A DNA stretch of 64,000 nucleotides from Acidimicrobiales bacterium (GTDB taxonomy: Bacteria > Actinomycetota > Acidimicrobiia > Acidimicrobiales > Acidimicrobilacustridaceae). The number at the start of each line of letters is the position of its first letter. The first letter of the stretch is position 1. This document shows, in pieces, positions 1 to 7,555 of the stretch. Where the stretch lies: contig JALOLR010000011.1 in the NCBI GenBank assembly GCA_025455885.1, positions 1 to 64,000 on the forward strand, given 5' to 3'. The notes below the pieces were generated by a model. It ran no database searches and was not told the DNA's origin. It was given only the letters and a program-made list of their open reading frames with translations. Position numbers and translations under genes: made by a program.

Positions 1-816
1 CCATCCGGGCGCCTCGGTCCAGGAAGTCCCGGTGGCGTCGATCCGGCGCATCATGGGCACGGCGACCTCGGTGCCGTCGAGGCGCCGGAAGGGTGAGAGC
101 CGGGTGTCGCTGGGTGCGAACGGTGTCGCCCAGGGTGCCTTGAGGTACGCCGCGCTCGGCGCGAGGAAGCGGGTCAGCTCGTCGAGCGCCCCCCGCCGCA
201 GGAGCTCGGTGATGTTGTCGTCGGTGGCGTCGGCCGCCCATTCGTTCACCGCCCCGGTGGCGCGGTTCGGGTCGGACCGGAAGTCGGTCTCGCGGACCCC
301 GCTGTCCCAGGTTCGGGCGAGCCCGTCCAGCCACGGGTCCTCGAAGCGGGTGTTCCGCTGGGCCCACAGCGAGGACGCGAGCTCCACCGAGACCCGGCCG
401 CGTCGGCCGGTGTCGGGGTCTTCGCGGCCGCCGGACCGGTCCGGGAGCACCTGCCAGATGGTGCCGAGTCCGGCGTCGTACGCGGCGTCGCGGCCGAGGG
501 CGCGGTCCAGCTGGCGGAGGGTCTCACCGCCGGCGCCGGCGGCCGCCTGGGCGAGTCCGACGGCGACCGGCACCGGGGCGATCACGGCGTTGGCGTCGAC
601 GTCCCGGTCGGCGACGGCGCGCAGGAGGCCGGAGGTGAACCCCCACACCGGTTCGACCGCGCCCCGCGCCCCGGCCGGCGCGACGGTGGTCGGCGATGCC
701 TCGGAGCGCACCTCCTGACCGGCGTCGGGGGCGCAGCCCGAGAGGACCATGACCAGGACCGTCGCGACGATCCCCGCCGTAGGGCTCCGACCGGGGCGCG
801 GCGAGCGGAACGACAC
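1..816 (-). CDS. Serpin-family lipoprotein, N-terminal part (runs off the left edge)
   Basis: The reading frame is open from the start to base 1, so about 272 residues are visible and the C-terminus is missing. After a basic N-terminus and a hydrophobic stretch there is a lipobox ending Leu-Ser-Gly-Cys, predicting a lipid-anchored extracytoplasmic protein. The body matches the serpin fold: an early helix with APVPVAVGLAQAAAG, a VNEWAADAT...ITELL segment (family NxWVxxxTxGxIxxLL) and AAYLKAPWATPF (family NAIYFKGxWxxxF). Serpins trap serine or cysteine proteases through a C-terminal reactive-centre loop, which lies outside the window, so inhibitory specificity cannot be read. GTG at 816 is preferred because TACGGT ends 7 nt upstream (leaderless); GTG at 825 is an in-frame alternative that overlaps this box. 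Confidence 0.8.
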   Translation of the reverse strand, partial: MSFRSPRPGRSPTAGIVATVLVMVLSGCAPDAGQEVRSEASPTTVAPAGARGAVEPVWGFTSGLLRAVADRDVDANAVIAPVPVAVGLAQAAAGAGGETLRQLDRALGRDAAYDAGLGTIWQVLPDRSGGREDPDTGRRGRVSVELASSLWAQRNTRFEDPWLDGLARTWDSGVRETDFRSDPNRATGAVNEWAADATDDNITELLRRGALDELTRFLAPSAAYLKAPWATPFAPSDTRLSPFRRLDGTEVAVPMMRRIDATGTSWTEAPGW

Positions 817-839
817 CCGCGCCACCGTAGGGCGCCTGC

Positions 840-2018
840 TCAGGGGGCGTCGGCGGCGTCGAGTGCGGCGACCGCCGCGGCCAGCAGCCGGGCCGAGCAG
901 CCGCCCATGTCGACCGGGGGCGCGAGATCGTCGACGAGGCGGTCGAGGATCGTGGCGAACGCCGCGGCGGCGGCGCCGTCGCGCAGGGCGACCGGGCGTC
1001 CCTCGTCGCCGCCGGCCGAGACGGTGGGCTCGAGGGGGATGGCCCCGATGAGGGGGACGTCGGCCTCCGCGGCGAGGGCGGCGCCGCCCCCCGATCCGAA
1101 CAGCGGGTACGAGGTGCCGTGCTCGCACTCGAAGGCGCTCATGTTCTCGATGACACCGAGCACCCGCAGGTAGCTCTTCCTGGCCATCGTCACCGCCCGA
1201 CTGGCCACCTTCTGCGCGGCCAACGCCGGTGTGGTGACCACCACCATCTCGGCCTGGGGCAGCATCCTGGCCAGACCCATCTGCACGTCGCCGGTGCCCG
1301 GCGGCATGTCGATCACGAGGTACTGGAGGTCCTCGGGCCAGGCCACGTCCTCGAGGAAGTGCTGCACCGCCCGGTTCAGGATGAGACCGCGCCACATGAG
1401 CGCGTCGGTCTCGTCGTCGACCAGCAGGCCCATCGACACGACCTCGAGGCGTCCGGCGCCGACCTCGAGACGCTCGGGGAGGATGCGCGTGGAGCCGCCC
1501 TCGCCGGCCTCGGCGGTGAGTCGGCCGTCGAGCCCCAGCATCCGCGGCATCGAGAAGCCCCAGATGTCGGCGTCGAGCACGCCGACGACGAACCCCCGGG
1601 CGGCGAGGCCGGCGGCCAGGTTGGCCGACACGGACGACTTGCCCACGCCCCCCTTCCCCGACGCGATCGCCAGCACCCTCGTGGTGGCGGGGACCGCCGT
1701 CGCCGGGGCGCTCTCCCGGACGTTCCAGCGGGCTTTGGCCATGGCGGCCGACTTCTGCTCGGCGGTCATCTCGCCCCAGTCGATCTTCACGGAGGTGACC
1801 CCCGGGAGGTCGTTGATCCGTCCCTTGATCTCCGTCTGGAGCTGGGCGCGCAACGGGCACCCCGAGGTGGTGAGCACGATCTGCACGACGACGCGACCGT
1901 CGGGCTCGACGGTCGCTCCCCGGGCCATGCCCAGCTCGACGATGTCGGTACCGAGCTCGGGGTCGATCACCCCGCGCAGGGTGGCGAGGACGTCGTCGGG
2001 GGTGGGGAGCGGAGCCAC
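840..2018 (-). CDS. mrp: Mrp/NBP35-family P-loop ATPase, Fe-S cluster carrier
   Basis: 392 aa cytosolic ATPase thought to bind and hand over Fe-S clusters to apoproteins. The N-terminus (about 1-90) is a MIP18/DUF59 domain with the SGCP motif around Cys54. The ParA/MinD-like NTPase domain has the deviant Walker A GKGGVGKSS at 121-129 and VIDMPPGTGD near 235-244. The usual CxxC cluster ligand after ENMS is degenerate (only Cys298, followed by Glu-His), so a classical bridging cluster is doubtful. It is divergent from a SufR-like regulator and close to an A-type carrier gene, which fits Fe-S assembly. The GTG start at 2018 is 6 nt from TAGAAT on this strand, suggesting a leaderless transcript. 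Confidence 0.92.
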   Translation of the reverse strand: MAPLPTPDDVLATLRGVIDPELGTDIVELGMARGATVEPDGRVVVQIVLTTSGCPLRAQLQTEIKGRINDLPGVTSVKIDWGEMTAEQKSAAMAKARWNVRESAPATAVPATTRVLAIASGKGGVGKSSVSANLAAGLAARGFVVGVLDADIWGFSMPRMLGLDGRLTAEAGEGGSTRILPERLEVGAGRLEVVSMGLLVDDETDALMWRGLILNRAVQHFLEDVAWPEDLQYLVIDMPPGTGDVQMGLARMLPQAEMVVVTTPALAAQKVASRAVTMARKSYLRVLGVIENMSAFECEHGTSYPLFGSGGGAALAAEADVPLIGAIPLEPTVSAGGDEGRPVALRDGAAAAAFATILDRLVDDLAPPVDMGGCSARLLAAAVAALDAADAP

Positions 2019-2024
2019 GAGGTG

Positions 2025-2050
2025 ATTCTACCGGCTCGGGCCGTGTAAAC
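2025..2050. promoter_or_regulatory. Divergent leaderless promoters of mrp and the SufR-like gene
   Basis: Only 40 bp separate the two divergent GTG codons. On the minus strand TAGAAT (2030-2025) lies 6 nt before the mrp start. On the plus strand TAAACT (2045-2050) lies 8 nt before the regulator start. Neither gene has a Shine-Dalgarno sequence. The shared spacer is a natural place for autoregulation by the Fe-S regulator, although no operator was identified. Confidence 0.6.
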
Positions 2051-2058
2051 TCGACGTC

Positions 2059-2808
2059 GTGGCGACGGTCGACCCAGATCCCCCCGAAGCGGACGCCTCC
2101 GGCCCCGCGCCCGGAGGCGACCGGCGTGGCGACGGGGCGGCCCGCAGCGACGAGGGCCCGCCGCGCCTCGACGTCCTCAAGGCCCTCGGCGACAACACCC
2201 GCTACGCCATCTACCTGGAGGTCGCCCGCTCGCCCCTCCCGCTGGCCACCAGCGAGATCGCCGACATCCTCGGCCTGCACGTCAACACGGTCCGACCGCA
2301 CCTCGAGCGGATGCGCGACGTGGGCCTGCTCACCGTCGACGCCGAGGCCCGCGGCTCGGTGGGTCGGCCGCAGCACCGCTACTCGCTCAGCCCCGACGCC
2401 CCCGCCCTCGGCCTCGAGCCGTCGCCGTGGCCGATGCTCGCCCGGACGCTGCTCGACGCCGCCGCCGCCGGGGGCCTCGACGGCGAGGACCTCGCCGACG
2501 CCGGTCGTCGCCAGGGCGAGGCCGACGCCGCCCGGTGGCCCGAGGGCAGCGACTGCCTCGACGCCCTCGTCGTCGAGCAGGCCCGCCTCGGCTTCGACCC
2601 CGAGACGCTCGACCACCCCGGCGGGGCCACGATGGGGTTCGCCCACTGTCCGTTCCGTGACCTCGCGGAGATGCACCCGGAGCTCGTCTGCTCGCTGCAC
2701 AACGGACTGGTCGAGGGCTTCGTCACCGCGTGGGACGGCAGCGGGGTCGCTCGCTTCCACCCTCTCGTCGACCGGACCCCCTGCCAGGTCGAGCTCGTCG
2801 CCCGATGA
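2059..2808 (+). CDS. SufR-like Fe-S-sensing HTH transcriptional regulator
   Basis: 249 aa. After a charged, low-complexity N-terminus (1-35), residues about 36-110 form an ArsR/SufR-type winged helix (LDVLKALGDNTRYAIYLEV...LGLHVNTVRPHLERMRDVGL...RGSVGRPQHRY). The C-terminal half carries Cys197, Cys211 and Cys242 in a context (CPFRDLAEMHPELVC) typical of the SufR family, where cysteines ligate a 4Fe-4S cluster that switches repression of Fe-S assembly genes. The neighbours support this: mrp is divergent upstream and an A-type Fe-S carrier follows 72 bp downstream. Target genes and cluster type are inferred. The start could lie further downstream because the N-terminus is poorly conserved, but the -10 box favours GTG 2059. 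Confidence 0.82.
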   Translation: MATVDPDPPEADASGPAPGGDRRGDGAARSDEGPPRLDVLKALGDNTRYAIYLEVARSPLPLATSEIADILGLHVNTVRPHLERMRDVGLLTVDAEARGSVGRPQHRYSLSPDAPALGLEPSPWPMLARTLLDAAAAGGLDGEDLADAGRRQGEADAARWPEGSDCLDALVVEQARLGFDPETLDHPGGATMGFAHCPFRDLAEMHPELVCSLHNGLVEGFVTAWDGSGVARFHPLVDRTPCQVELVAR

Positions 2809-2880
2809 CCCACCGATGAACGCACCGCCGACCACCACCGATACCATTTCCATCCACCGCAGCCTCCGGGAGGACATCAC

Positions 2881-3201
2881 GTGATCACGCTCACCGACAC
2901 CGCATCGCTCAAGGTGAAGGAGCTCATCGACCAGGAAGGCCAGGACGGGCTGATGTTGCGCGTCGCCGTTCGTCCCGGTGGGTGCAGCGGCTTCAGCTAC
3001 GAGATGTTCTTCGACACCGAGAAGGACGCCGAGGACATGGTGCTCGACGACAGCGGCGTGCCCGTCGTGGTCGACCCCTCCAGCGCCCAGCTGCTCACCG
3101 GGGCCACCCTCGACTACAAGGACGGCCTCCAGGGCGCCGGGTTCGCCATCGACAACCCCAACGCCCAGAAGACCTGCGGGTGCGGTCAGTCCTTCAGCTG
3201 A
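2881..3201 (+). CDS. erpA: A-type iron-sulfur carrier, HesB/IscA/ErpA family
   Basis: 106 aa, standard family length. It has the three invariant cysteines: Cys35 in GGCSGFSY and Cys99/Cys101 in the CGCG tail. A-type carriers receive an Fe-S cluster from a scaffold and deliver it to target enzymes in the cytoplasm. The GTG start is preceded by GGGAGGAC at a good spacing. ErpA versus IscA/SufA cannot be separated by sequence alone; ErpA is the usual actinobacterial annotation for a stand-alone copy. It follows the SufR-like regulator on the same strand and ends in a strong hairpin. Confidence 0.9.
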   Translation: MITLTDTASLKVKELIDQEGQDGLMLRVAVRPGGCSGFSYEMFFDTEKDAEDMVLDDSGVPVVVDPSSAQLLTGATLDYKDGLQGAGFAIDNPNAQKTCGCGQSFS

Positions 3202-3218
3202 CGTCCCTTCCCGACCTC

Positions 3219-3244
3219 CCACGACCGCCTCCGGGCGGTCGTGG
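3219..3244. terminator. Hairpin between convergent erpA and thioredoxin-like gene
   Basis: A perfect 11-bp stem (CCACGACCGCC / GGCGGTCGTGG) with a 4-nt loop. It lies 17 bp after the erpA stop and 11 bp from the stop of the convergent gene, so it probably serves as a bidirectional terminator. There is no long T tract, which is common in GC-rich actinobacteria. Confidence 0.75.
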
Positions 3245-3255
3245 CGCGTCCGGGG

Positions 3256-4224
3256 TCAGGCGGTGGCGCCGTCGAGGGCCTGCGCCAGCTCGACGGTGTC
3301 GAAGACGTTGTCGAGCCGGGCGGTGACCGTGCCGTCGGCGCGGGCGACGAAGAGGCTCGGCTCGAAGGTCAGGCCGAACTGCTCGACGGCGGGGGAGGTT
3401 CCGCCGGCGCCGGGGTCGCTGCCGGCCGCGGGGTCGAGGTACACCTCGGCGTGGACCACCGCGAGGTCCGGTCGGGCGGCGGCCTCGGCCATCACCATGT
3501 CGAGCACGGGCCCGCACACCGCGGTCGCGCAGTAGAGCGGAGTGCTGATCAGCAGGGCCACCGGCCGCTGCTCGGCCAGCACGGCGGCCAGGCTGCGCTC
3601 GTGGAGCGGGCACTGCGGGTCGCGCGTGCAGATGGGCGTGACCCCCCGGGCGTCGTCGAACGTGGGGGTCGTGACGGGGACCATCGCCTGGCCGGGCTGG
3701 ATCAGCGCCACCTGGGACGGCTCCTGCACCTGGAAGTTCTGCGTCGACTCCTCGCCGTCGAGGACTGTCGTCAGCCCCCAGATCCCCGGCTGGTCGAACG
3801 TGGTGAAGAGCGGGTAGTACCCGATCGGGGTGCCGGCCGCGAAACGGGTCAGCTCGAACTCGCCCTTCTCGACCCCCTCCCGGGAGAGGGTGGCGGTCAG
3901 TCGCTCGGGCCCCTCGAGGGCGGGCGGGCCCTCCGGGCTGGCGATGGTGAACACCGCTCGCTGCGGGGTCCGGCTCACGAGGTAGTTGCCCTGGTAGTTG
4001 AACAGGCCGACGAGCTGGGAGCCCTGAGGGGTCAGCCCCACCGACCCGCTCTCCCCTGATCCGCCCGACGAGCTGCACGCCGCCAGCAACGCCGGGCCCC
4101 CGAGAGCCAGGAGCCCTGCGCTCATCGACGACCTGGCCAGGAAGGAGCGCCGGCTCGGGGCACTGCGCTCCGCTCGCCCGGCGGGGGCCCGAGGGGCACG
4201 AGCGGGGACCGGATCGGACGCCAT
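3256..4224 (-). CDS. Tat-exported lipoprotein with thioredoxin-like C-terminal domain
   Basis: 322 aa. A twin-arginine motif (SRRSFL, 24-29) precedes a hydrophobic stretch ending in a lipobox Cys at residue 50, so the protein should be folded before export and lipid-anchored. Residues about 62-170 look like a beta-rich domain. The rest resembles a thioredoxin fold with a strand-helix VALLISTP-LYCATAVC, containing a Cys232-x4-Cys237 pair instead of CxxC, plus Cys199 and Cys205. A redox or peroxiredoxin-like role outside the membrane is possible, but the spacing is not that of a standard oxidoreductase. A TAGGTT box lies 9 nt before the ATG. No operon partner is seen. Confidence 0.7.
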   Translation of the reverse strand: MASDPVPARAPRAPAGRAERSAPSRRSFLARSSMSAGLLALGGPALLAACSSSGGSGESGSVGLTPQGSQLVGLFNYQGNYLVSRTPQRAVFTIASPEGPPALEGPERLTATLSREGVEKGEFELTRFAAGTPIGYYPLFTTFDQPGIWGLTTVLDGEESTQNFQVQEPSQVALIQPGQAMVPVTTPTFDDARGVTPICTRDPQCPLHERSLAAVLAEQRPVALLISTPLYCATAVCGPVLDMVMAEAAARPDLAVVHAEVYLDPAAGSDPGAGGTSPAVEQFGLTFEPSLFVARADGTVTARLDNVFDTVELAQALDGATA

Positions 4225-4250
4225 AGGGGGGCGAACCTATCCTGCCGACG

Positions 4251-5870
4251 ATGGGCCTCCACCACTCCGCCGGCACCGTCGACGGGCCGGGACTCGAGCT
4301 CGTGGTCGACGGCGTGGCGGTGACGGTGCCCGATGACGGTTCGTCGTTGTTGGCGGTGCTGCGGGAGCGCCTCGGGATCACGAGCGTCAAGGACGGCTGC
4401 AGCCCGCAGGGGCAGTGCGGGTGCTGCACGGTCCTCGTCGACGGCGCGCCGAGGGTGGCGTGCGTGACCCCGGCCCGGCGGGTCGCAGGCCGGGTCGTGA
4501 CCACCGTCGACGGCCTCGACGACGAGGATCGGCGTCGATGGGCGGACGCCTTCCTGGCCACCGGTGCCAGCCAGTGCGGGTTCTGCACCCCCGGCATCAT
4601 CTGCCGCCTCGAGGGGTTGCGGGCCAGATCCGAACCGGCGTCCGTCGATCGAGCCCAGGTCGAACGGGCGCTCGCCGCCCACCTGTGCCGCTGCACCGGT
4701 TGGCAGACGATCGTCGAGGCGTGGGGGCTGGCCGTCGGTGGCGCGTCGGCCGCCGCCTCCGAGCTCGACCGGGAGCGCGACCTGGCCTCGGCCGAGCGGC
4801 GCGCCGCTCTGGAGGGAGGCGCCGTGCAGCGGGTGGGGCCCGACGTCGTGCTGGGACGGGGCGGGTTCGCCGACGACGAGGCCCCCGAGGGCGCCCTCGT
4901 CGCCGTCCCCGACGGCGCCGGTGGCTGGGCGCTCGGCGAGACGCTGGCCGAGGCCCGGGCCGCCGCCGGCAAGGTGCAGGGACGGCGCGGGAGCCGCGCC
5001 GCCGCGCCGCCGCTCGACGTCCCACCGGGGGCGTGGGACCTGACGCTGCGGACCGGCTGGGTCGAGCCCGGCTACCTCGAGACGGACGCCTCGTGGTGCG
5101 TCCCCGGTGGCGAGCCGGCCACCCCGCTCGCCAACGGGGGCGCGTTCGGGGCGAAGCGGGCCTCGCCGGTGTCCGAGGTGGCCCGTCGTCTGGCCGACCG
5201 CCACGGCCGACCGGTCCGGGTGCTCCTCTCGCGGGAGGACACGGTGCGAATCGGGCCGAAGCGACCGCCGATCGCGGCCGGGGTCCGCTCCGACGGGACC
5301 GGCGTGATCCGGGTGGTGCGCACCGACGGGGTGGCCGAGGCGATCCGCTCGGTCGCACCGGGTCTGGTCGTGGAACAGGTCGACGTCCCGGGCCCACCCA
5401 CCTCGGTCGACCTCCGGGCCGCCGGCTGGGCCGAGGCGGCCGTCCTCCTCGCCGCCCTGGAGGCCCGACGCGACCCGGTCGACGGGGTGCCGTCGCGCCG
5501 CGTGACGGTGCGGGCCCCCGGCGGCGCGCAGGCCGACGCGGCGGTGGGCGGCGACGGGGTGATCCGGGTCCGCGTCGAGTGCGGTGAGGTGCTCGACCCG
5601 ATCGTGCTGCGCTCCTACGTGATCGGGGCGGCCCACATGGGCTTCGGGTGGGTGACGAGCGAGGCGCTCGCCGTCGAGGACGGCAAGGTGCTCGACCTGA
5701 CCGTCAGGTCGTTCGGCATCCTGTCCGCCGCGGCCACGCCGCACGTGGAGGTCGAGCTCGTGCCCTCGGACGGTGAGGCGGTGAACGGTTCGGACGCGGT
5801 GTTCGCTGCAGTGGCCGCGGCGGCATGGGTGGCCCGCGGCTGCCCGCCGGTCTGGCCCGTGCCAAGCTGA
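4251..5870 (+). CDS. Fused 2Fe-2S / truncated molybdopterin-hydroxylase-like protein
   Basis: 539 aa. Residues 15-165 are a complete CoxS/xanthine-dehydrogenase small subunit: the plant-type 2Fe-2S ligands lie in DGCSPQGQCGCC (Cys50, 56, 59) plus Cys71, and the second cluster uses Cys109, Cys112, Cys146 and Cys148 (QCGFC, CRC). Residues about 250-539 retain only pieces of a molybdopterin-binding large subunit: GWVEPGYLETD, NGGAFGAK, RPVRVLLSREDTVR-GPKRPP and a C-terminal LRSYVIGAAHMG...VNGSDAVFAAVA block. At 539 aa it is far shorter than a normal small plus large pair (about 900 aa). It may be a compact specialised hydroxylase or may need a partner; substrate unknown. TATCCT lies 7 nt before the ATG. 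Confidence 0.75.
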   Translation: MGLHHSAGTVDGPGLELVVDGVAVTVPDDGSSLLAVLRERLGITSVKDGCSPQGQCGCCTVLVDGAPRVACVTPARRVAGRVVTTVDGLDDEDRRRWADAFLATGASQCGFCTPGIICRLEGLRARSEPASVDRAQVERALAAHLCRCTGWQTIVEAWGLAVGGASAAASELDRERDLASAERRAALEGGAVQRVGPDVVLGRGGFADDEAPEGALVAVPDGAGGWALGETLAEARAAAGKVQGRRGSRAAAPPLDVPPGAWDLTLRTGWVEPGYLETDASWCVPGGEPATPLANGGAFGAKRASPVSEVARRLADRHGRPVRVLLSREDTVRIGPKRPPIAAGVRSDGTGVIRVVRTDGVAEAIRSVAPGLVVEQVDVPGPPTSVDLRAAGWAEAAVLLAALEARRDPVDGVPSRRVTVRAPGGAQADAAVGGDGVIRVRVECGEVLDPIVLRSYVIGAAHMGFGWVTSEALAVEDGKVLDLTVRSFGILSAAATPHVEVELVPSDGEAVNGSDAVFAAVAAAAWVARGCPPVWPVPS

Positions 5871-5874
5871 GCCG

Positions 5875-6231
5875 GTGAGCACCCCCGTCGGCCCCTACAC
5901 CCCGATCGTGCGCGCCGGCGACCTCCTCGTCGTGTCGGGGCAGGTCGGCCAGGTCGACGGCCAGATGGTGTCGGGCGGAGTGCAGGCCGAGACCGCCCAG
6001 GCGGTGGCCAACCTCGTGTCCCTGCTCGAGTCCGAGGGTGCGTCGCTCGGCGACGTGGTGAAGACCACCGTCTTCCTCCGCCACATGCGCGACTACGGGC
6101 TCATGAACGAGGCCTACACCGCAGCGTTCGGCGATCACCGCCCGGCGCGCTCCGCCGTCGCCGTCGCCGAGCTCCCGATGGTCGCCCTCGTCGAGATCGA
6201 GGCCTGGGCGTACGCCCCGCGGGAGGGTTGA
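5875..6231 (+). CDS. RidA/YjgF/UK114-family protein
   Basis: 118 aa, standard RidA length. Recognisable blocks are GPYTPIVRAGDLLVVSGQVG, the mid-protein VVKTTVFLRHMRDYGLMNEAY and the C-terminal RSAVAVAELPMVALVEIEAWA, with the conserved Arg that binds the carboxylate of the substrate. Family members hydrolyse reactive enamines/imines produced by PLP enzymes or act as related deaminases. It begins 4 bp after the 2Fe-2S fusion gene and is probably cotranscribed, so it may act on a product of that enzyme. That link is inferred. Confidence 0.88.
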   Translation: MSTPVGPYTPIVRAGDLLVVSGQVGQVDGQMVSGGVQAETAQAVANLVSLLESEGASLGDVVKTTVFLRHMRDYGLMNEAYTAAFGDHRPARSAVAVAELPMVALVEIEAWAYAPREG

Positions 6232-6277
6232 GGTCCCCCTCGCCCGGCCGCACCCGCGGTGGGTAGCATCTCGGGCT

Positions 6278-6439
6278 GTGAGCGTCGTCCTGATCGTCAT
6301 CGTCCTGCTGGTCGTGATCCCGGTGGGCTTCCTCATCACCATGAGCGGAGTCGCCGCCCTCCTCGGCTGGGTCACGAAGACCGAGGTCGACGACGCCTTC
6401 GAGGGCACCGAGGAGCTCGCCCTCAGCCGCGAGGCCTGA
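6278..6439 (+). CDS. Small single-pass membrane protein (53 aa)
   Basis: GTG start with TAGCAT 8 nt upstream and no Shine-Dalgarno sequence, a leaderless arrangement. The product has a hydrophobic N-terminal half (VSVVLIVIVLLVVIPVGFLI, then a second moderately hydrophobic stretch AALLGW) and an acidic cytosolic-type tail ending ELALSREA. No family was recognised. Codon use matches the surrounding coding DNA and the frame is closed by TGA at 6437-6439. Function unknown. Confidence 0.6.
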   Translation: MSVVLIVIVLLVVIPVGFLITMSGVAALLGWVTKTEVDDAFEGTEELALSREA

Positions 6440-6604
6440 CGCGCCCCGCGCCGTCGCCGCACCGTTCACCCGGCGGTCACCCGGCGGTCCACGACCGTTC
6501 GCGAAGAGACCATCGACGCTGGCCCGATGAGGGGCTAGCGTCTCGCACCATCATGAGGTGCAGGGAAGGTGTTCCGACCCCGCAGGACAGAAAGGGGTGT
6601 CGGA

Positions 6605-6805
6605 GTGGCCTCCGGTACCGTCAAGTGGTTCAACGCCGAGAAGGGTTACGGCTTCATCTCCCGTGAGGGTGGTCCCGACGTGTTCGTGCACTACAGCGCG
6701 ATCCAGGGTTCGGGGTACCGCTCGCTCGAGGAGGGCCAGGCCGTCGAGTTCGAGGTGACCAGCGGCCCCAAGGGCGATCAGGCACAGGACGTCCGTCCGA
6801 TCTGA
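6605..6805 (+). CDS. cspA: Cold-shock domain protein
   Basis: 66 aa, the length of a classic single cold-shock domain. RNP1 (KGYGFI) and RNP2 (VFVHYSA) are both present, following the opening [11 protein letters not shown]. These proteins bind single-stranded RNA/DNA and melt secondary structure. GTG at 6605 is chosen over an upstream in-frame ATG (6569) because it gives the canonical N-terminus and is preceded by AAAGGGGTG. The roughly 100-nt non-coding stretch upstream is consistent with the long leaders of csp genes. A strong hairpin follows. Confidence 0.93.
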   Translation: MASGTVKWFNAEKGYGFISREGGPDVFVHYSAIQGSGYRSLEEGQAVEFEVTSGPKGDQAQDVRPI

Positions 6806-6833
6806 TCCCCTCTCGACAGCAGTGTTCACGACC

Positions 6834-6861
6834 GGACGGGTCGCCCACGGGCGGCCCGTCC
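6834..6861. terminator. Hairpin between cspA and the GlnR-like gene
   Basis: Stem GGACGGGTCGCCC / GGGCGGCCCGTCC (13 positions, one G-U wobble) with a very short loop. It lies 28 bp after the cspA stop and 10 bp from the stop of the convergent regulator gene, so it likely terminates both. Confidence 0.7.
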
Positions 6862-6871
6862 GTCGTTGTGG

Positions 6872-7552
6872 TCAGAGGCTCCAGCGGGACTGACCGAAGC
6901 GGTACCCGACGCTGCGCACGGTCTGGATCAGCCCGGCGTGGTGCTCGCCGAGCTTGGCGCGCAGTCGGCGGATGTGGACGTCGACCGTCCGCGCCCCGCC
7001 GTAGTACTCGTAGCCCCACACCCGGCTCAGGAGCGTCTCGCGGGTGAACACCTTGCCGGGGTGCGAGGAGAGGAACTTCAACAGCTCGTACTCCATGTAG
7101 GTCAGGTCGAGGGGCTTGCCCCCGATCGCCGCCTGGTACGTCTCGAGGTTCAGCACGAGCTCGCCGTACTCGACGAGCTCGGGGCGCGTGCCCTGCCCGG
7201 TGCGCCAGAACAGGTGCTTGAGGCGGGCCTCGAGCTCACGGGGGTGGAACGGGGCCAGGCAGAAGTCGTCGAAGAGGTCGTCGCGCAGCTCGAGGTCCGG
7301 GAGCTGCGCGCCGCCGATCAGGAGGAGGACCGGCTCGAGCGGCACGTCGCGCTTGCGCAGTGACCGGCACAGCGCGAACGCCCGCTCGGCGTCGCCGTGG
7401 GCGGCGACCACCGCCCCCGCCCAGCCGTCCTCGGGCTCGAGGCGAACGGCGGCGGTCTCGTCGGCGACGGCCTTCCACGGGTAGCCGGCGAGGTCGAGGG
7501 CCTGGGCGAGCTCAGGCGGCGCGGGGTCGGGGAACAGGAGGATCGGTTCCAT
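6872..7552 (-). CDS. GlnR-like orphan OmpR-family regulator without phosphorylation site
   Basis: 226 aa. Residues 1-118 are a degenerate receiver domain: the position expected for the acceptor Asp is in GAVVAAHG (46-53) and has no Asp, and the conserved KPF is APF (Ala100). Residues about 127-222 are an OmpR/PhoB winged helix (LDLTYMEYELLKFLSSHPGKVFTRETLL...GGARTVDVHIRRLRAKLG...VRSVGYRF). No histidine kinase is nearby. The gene lies 3 bp downstream of the GlnA2-type synthetase and faces GlnA, matching the role of GlnR, the orphan nitrogen regulator of actinobacteria that works without phosphorylation. The alternative is another atypical response regulator. Confidence 0.78.
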   Translation of the reverse strand: MEPILLFPDPAPPELAQALDLAGYPWKAVADETAAVRLEPEDGWAGAVVAAHGDAERAFALCRSLRKRDVPLEPVLLLIGGAQLPDLELRDDLFDDFCLAPFHPRELEARLKHLFWRTGQGTRPELVEYGELVLNLETYQAAIGGKPLDLTYMEYELLKFLSSHPGKVFTRETLLSRVWGYEYYGGARTVDVHIRRLRAKLGEHHAGLIQTVRSVGYRFGQSRWSL

Positions 7553-7555
7553 CGG

